A DNA stretch of 6,159 nucleotides from Mycobacterium sp. (lineage in GTDB: Bacteria; Actinomycetota; Actinomycetes; Mycobacteriales; Mycobacteriaceae). The translations under genes and the position numbers were made by a program. The stretch spans positions 1 through 6,159 of the forward strand of contig JAHFVB010000322.1 of the NCBI GenBank assembly GCA_023264755.1, read 5' to 3'. The notes under the pieces are model-generated. The model saw nothing but the letters and a program-made list of their open reading frames with translations. It made no database searches and was not told the DNA's origin. Every line of letters starts with the position of its first letter. Within the stretch, counting starts at the first letter, position 1. Shown here piece by piece: positions 5,506 through 6,159 of this stretch.

Positions 5506-6159
5506 ATGTCTCGGCCCGCTGTGGCTGTCAACCGCGTCATCAAGGCCTATGACGTGCGTGGGCTGGTTGGCGAAGAGCTCGACGAGCAGTTCGTCTTCGA
5601 CGTCGGCGGAGCCTTCGCCCGACTGATGCGCAACGAGGCCGCGTCCGGCGGGCCGCAGCACGACGCCGCGGCCCCGAACCAACGGGTGACCATCGGACAC
5701 GACATGCGGGAGAGCTCGCCCGCGCTGGCGGCCGCCTTCGCCGCCGGCGTGTCGGCCCAGGGGCTCGACGTGATCAGAATCGGCCTCGCGTCGACCGACC
5801 AGCTCTACTTCGCCTCGGGCCTGTTCGATTGCCCCGGCGCCATGTTCACCGCCAGTCACAACCCCGCGGCCTACAACGGCATCAAGCTGTGTCGCGCCGG
5901 CGCCAAACCCGTGGGCAAGGACACCGGACTGACGCAGCTCAGCCAGGAAGTCATCGACGGGGTGCCCGGCTACGACGGGCCCGCAGGCACGATCGAGGAC
6001 CGCGACGTCGTCGTCGACTACGCCGAGTTCCTGCGGTCGCTCGTCGACATCTCGGAGATCCGCCCGCTGCGGGTGGCCGTCGACGCCGGCAACGGGATGG
6101 GTGGTCACACCACCCCGGTCGTGTTGGGCGCGATCCCGTCCATCACGCTGCTGCCGTTG
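5506..6159 (+). CDS. manB: Phosphomannomutase/phosphoglucomutase ManB, N-terminal part (cut by window edge)
   Basis: Alpha-D-phosphohexomutase that interconverts mannose-6-phosphate and mannose-1-phosphate (and probably the glucose forms). It feeds GDP-mannose for phosphatidylinositol mannosides, lipomannan, lipoarabinomannan and protein mannosylation; it acts in the cytosol. The frame is open from ATG 5506 to the window end, 218 codons, roughly half of a full enzyme. Visible: KAYDVRG near the N-terminus (13-19), GHDMRESSP (64-72), the phosphoserine loop TASHNP with S117 as the residue phosphorylated in catalysis, AYNGIK (122-127), and the start of domain 2 at RVAVDAGNGMGG (189-200). AGGAG lies 4 nt before the ATG. 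An insertion-like acidic/Ala/Pro stretch at about 45-58 is a surface loop typical of mycobacterial homologues. Also named pmmA in some annotations; it corresponds to Rv3257c. Confidence 0.95.
   Translation, partial: MSRPAVAVNRVIKAYDVRGLVGEELDEQFVFDVGGAFARLMRNEAASGGPQHDAAAPNQRVTIGHDMRESSPALAAAFAAGVSAQGLDVIRIGLASTDQLYFASGLFDCPGAMFTASHNPAAYNGIKLCRAGAKPVGKDTGLTQLSQEVIDGVPGYDGPAGTIEDRDVVVDYAEFLRSLVDISEIRPLRVAVDAGNGMGGHTTPVVLGAIPSITLLPL

Noticed and set aside
5416..6108. 230-codon minus-strand ORF opposite manB
   Set aside because: It is antisense to manB, whose catalytic motifs are clear. The His/Gly/Arg/Val-rich product has no domain and no ribosome binding site.
1..6159. Search for CRISPR arrays, tRNAs, rRNAs, IS termini, toxin-antitoxin pairs or phage genes
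   Set aside because: No regularly spaced repeats, cloverleaf-like segments, transposase motifs or phage-like proteins were seen on either strand.

Overview
The window is GC-rich chromosomal DNA from an actinomycete, almost certainly a Mycobacterium outside the M. tuberculosis complex. The right-hand five genes occur in the order fbiB, fbiA, whiB2, a zincin-like gene and a DUF3499 gene, followed by manB/pmmA. This matches, from memory, the M. tuberculosis Rv3262-Rv3257c block with orientation preserved. The WhiB2 protein carries the long N-terminus I remember from M. smegmatis WhmD, not the short form annotated in M. tuberculosis.

Layout, left to right. (1) Positions 1-669, minus strand: the N-terminal part of a lipoprotein-type molybdate-binding protein (ModA), cut by the window edge. 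(2) About 831-1313, plus: a small four-helix membrane protein. (3) 1375-2718 and 2715-3737, minus: fbiB and fbiA, overlapping by 4 bp (ATGA), which make coenzyme F420. (4) 3738-4027: a rich intergenic region with a consensus-like SigA promoter, a structured whiB2 leader and several GACAC/GTGTC motifs. (5) 4028-4420, plus: whiB2. (6) 4466-4921, minus: a zincin-family protein whose HExxH motif appears to be lost. (7) 5012-5419, plus: a DUF3499 protein with a Cys-rich N-terminus. (8) 5506 to the window end, plus: the N-terminal half of phosphomannomutase/phosphoglucomutase, with its active-site serine present.

Functionally, fbiA and fbiB act in sequence: FbiA builds dehydro-F420-0, and FbiB reduces it and adds the glutamate tail. 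WhiB2 is a [4Fe-4S] regulator of septation and cell division. ManB feeds mannose-1-phosphate into GDP-mannose for lipomannan, lipoarabinomannan and glycoprotein synthesis. The ModA gene and the small membrane protein look like accessory neighbours of the conserved block.

I see no mobile element, CRISPR array, tRNA or rRNA, and no obviously new system. The points most worth a second look are regulatory. Three genes have a TAnnnT -10 element 7-8 nt before the start codon, the layout of leaderless mRNAs. An imperfect palindrome sits exactly between two of these divergent promoters. The whiB2 leader is structured and has clustered WhiA-like GTGTC motifs. Separately, the zincin-like protein appears to be a pseudoenzyme.
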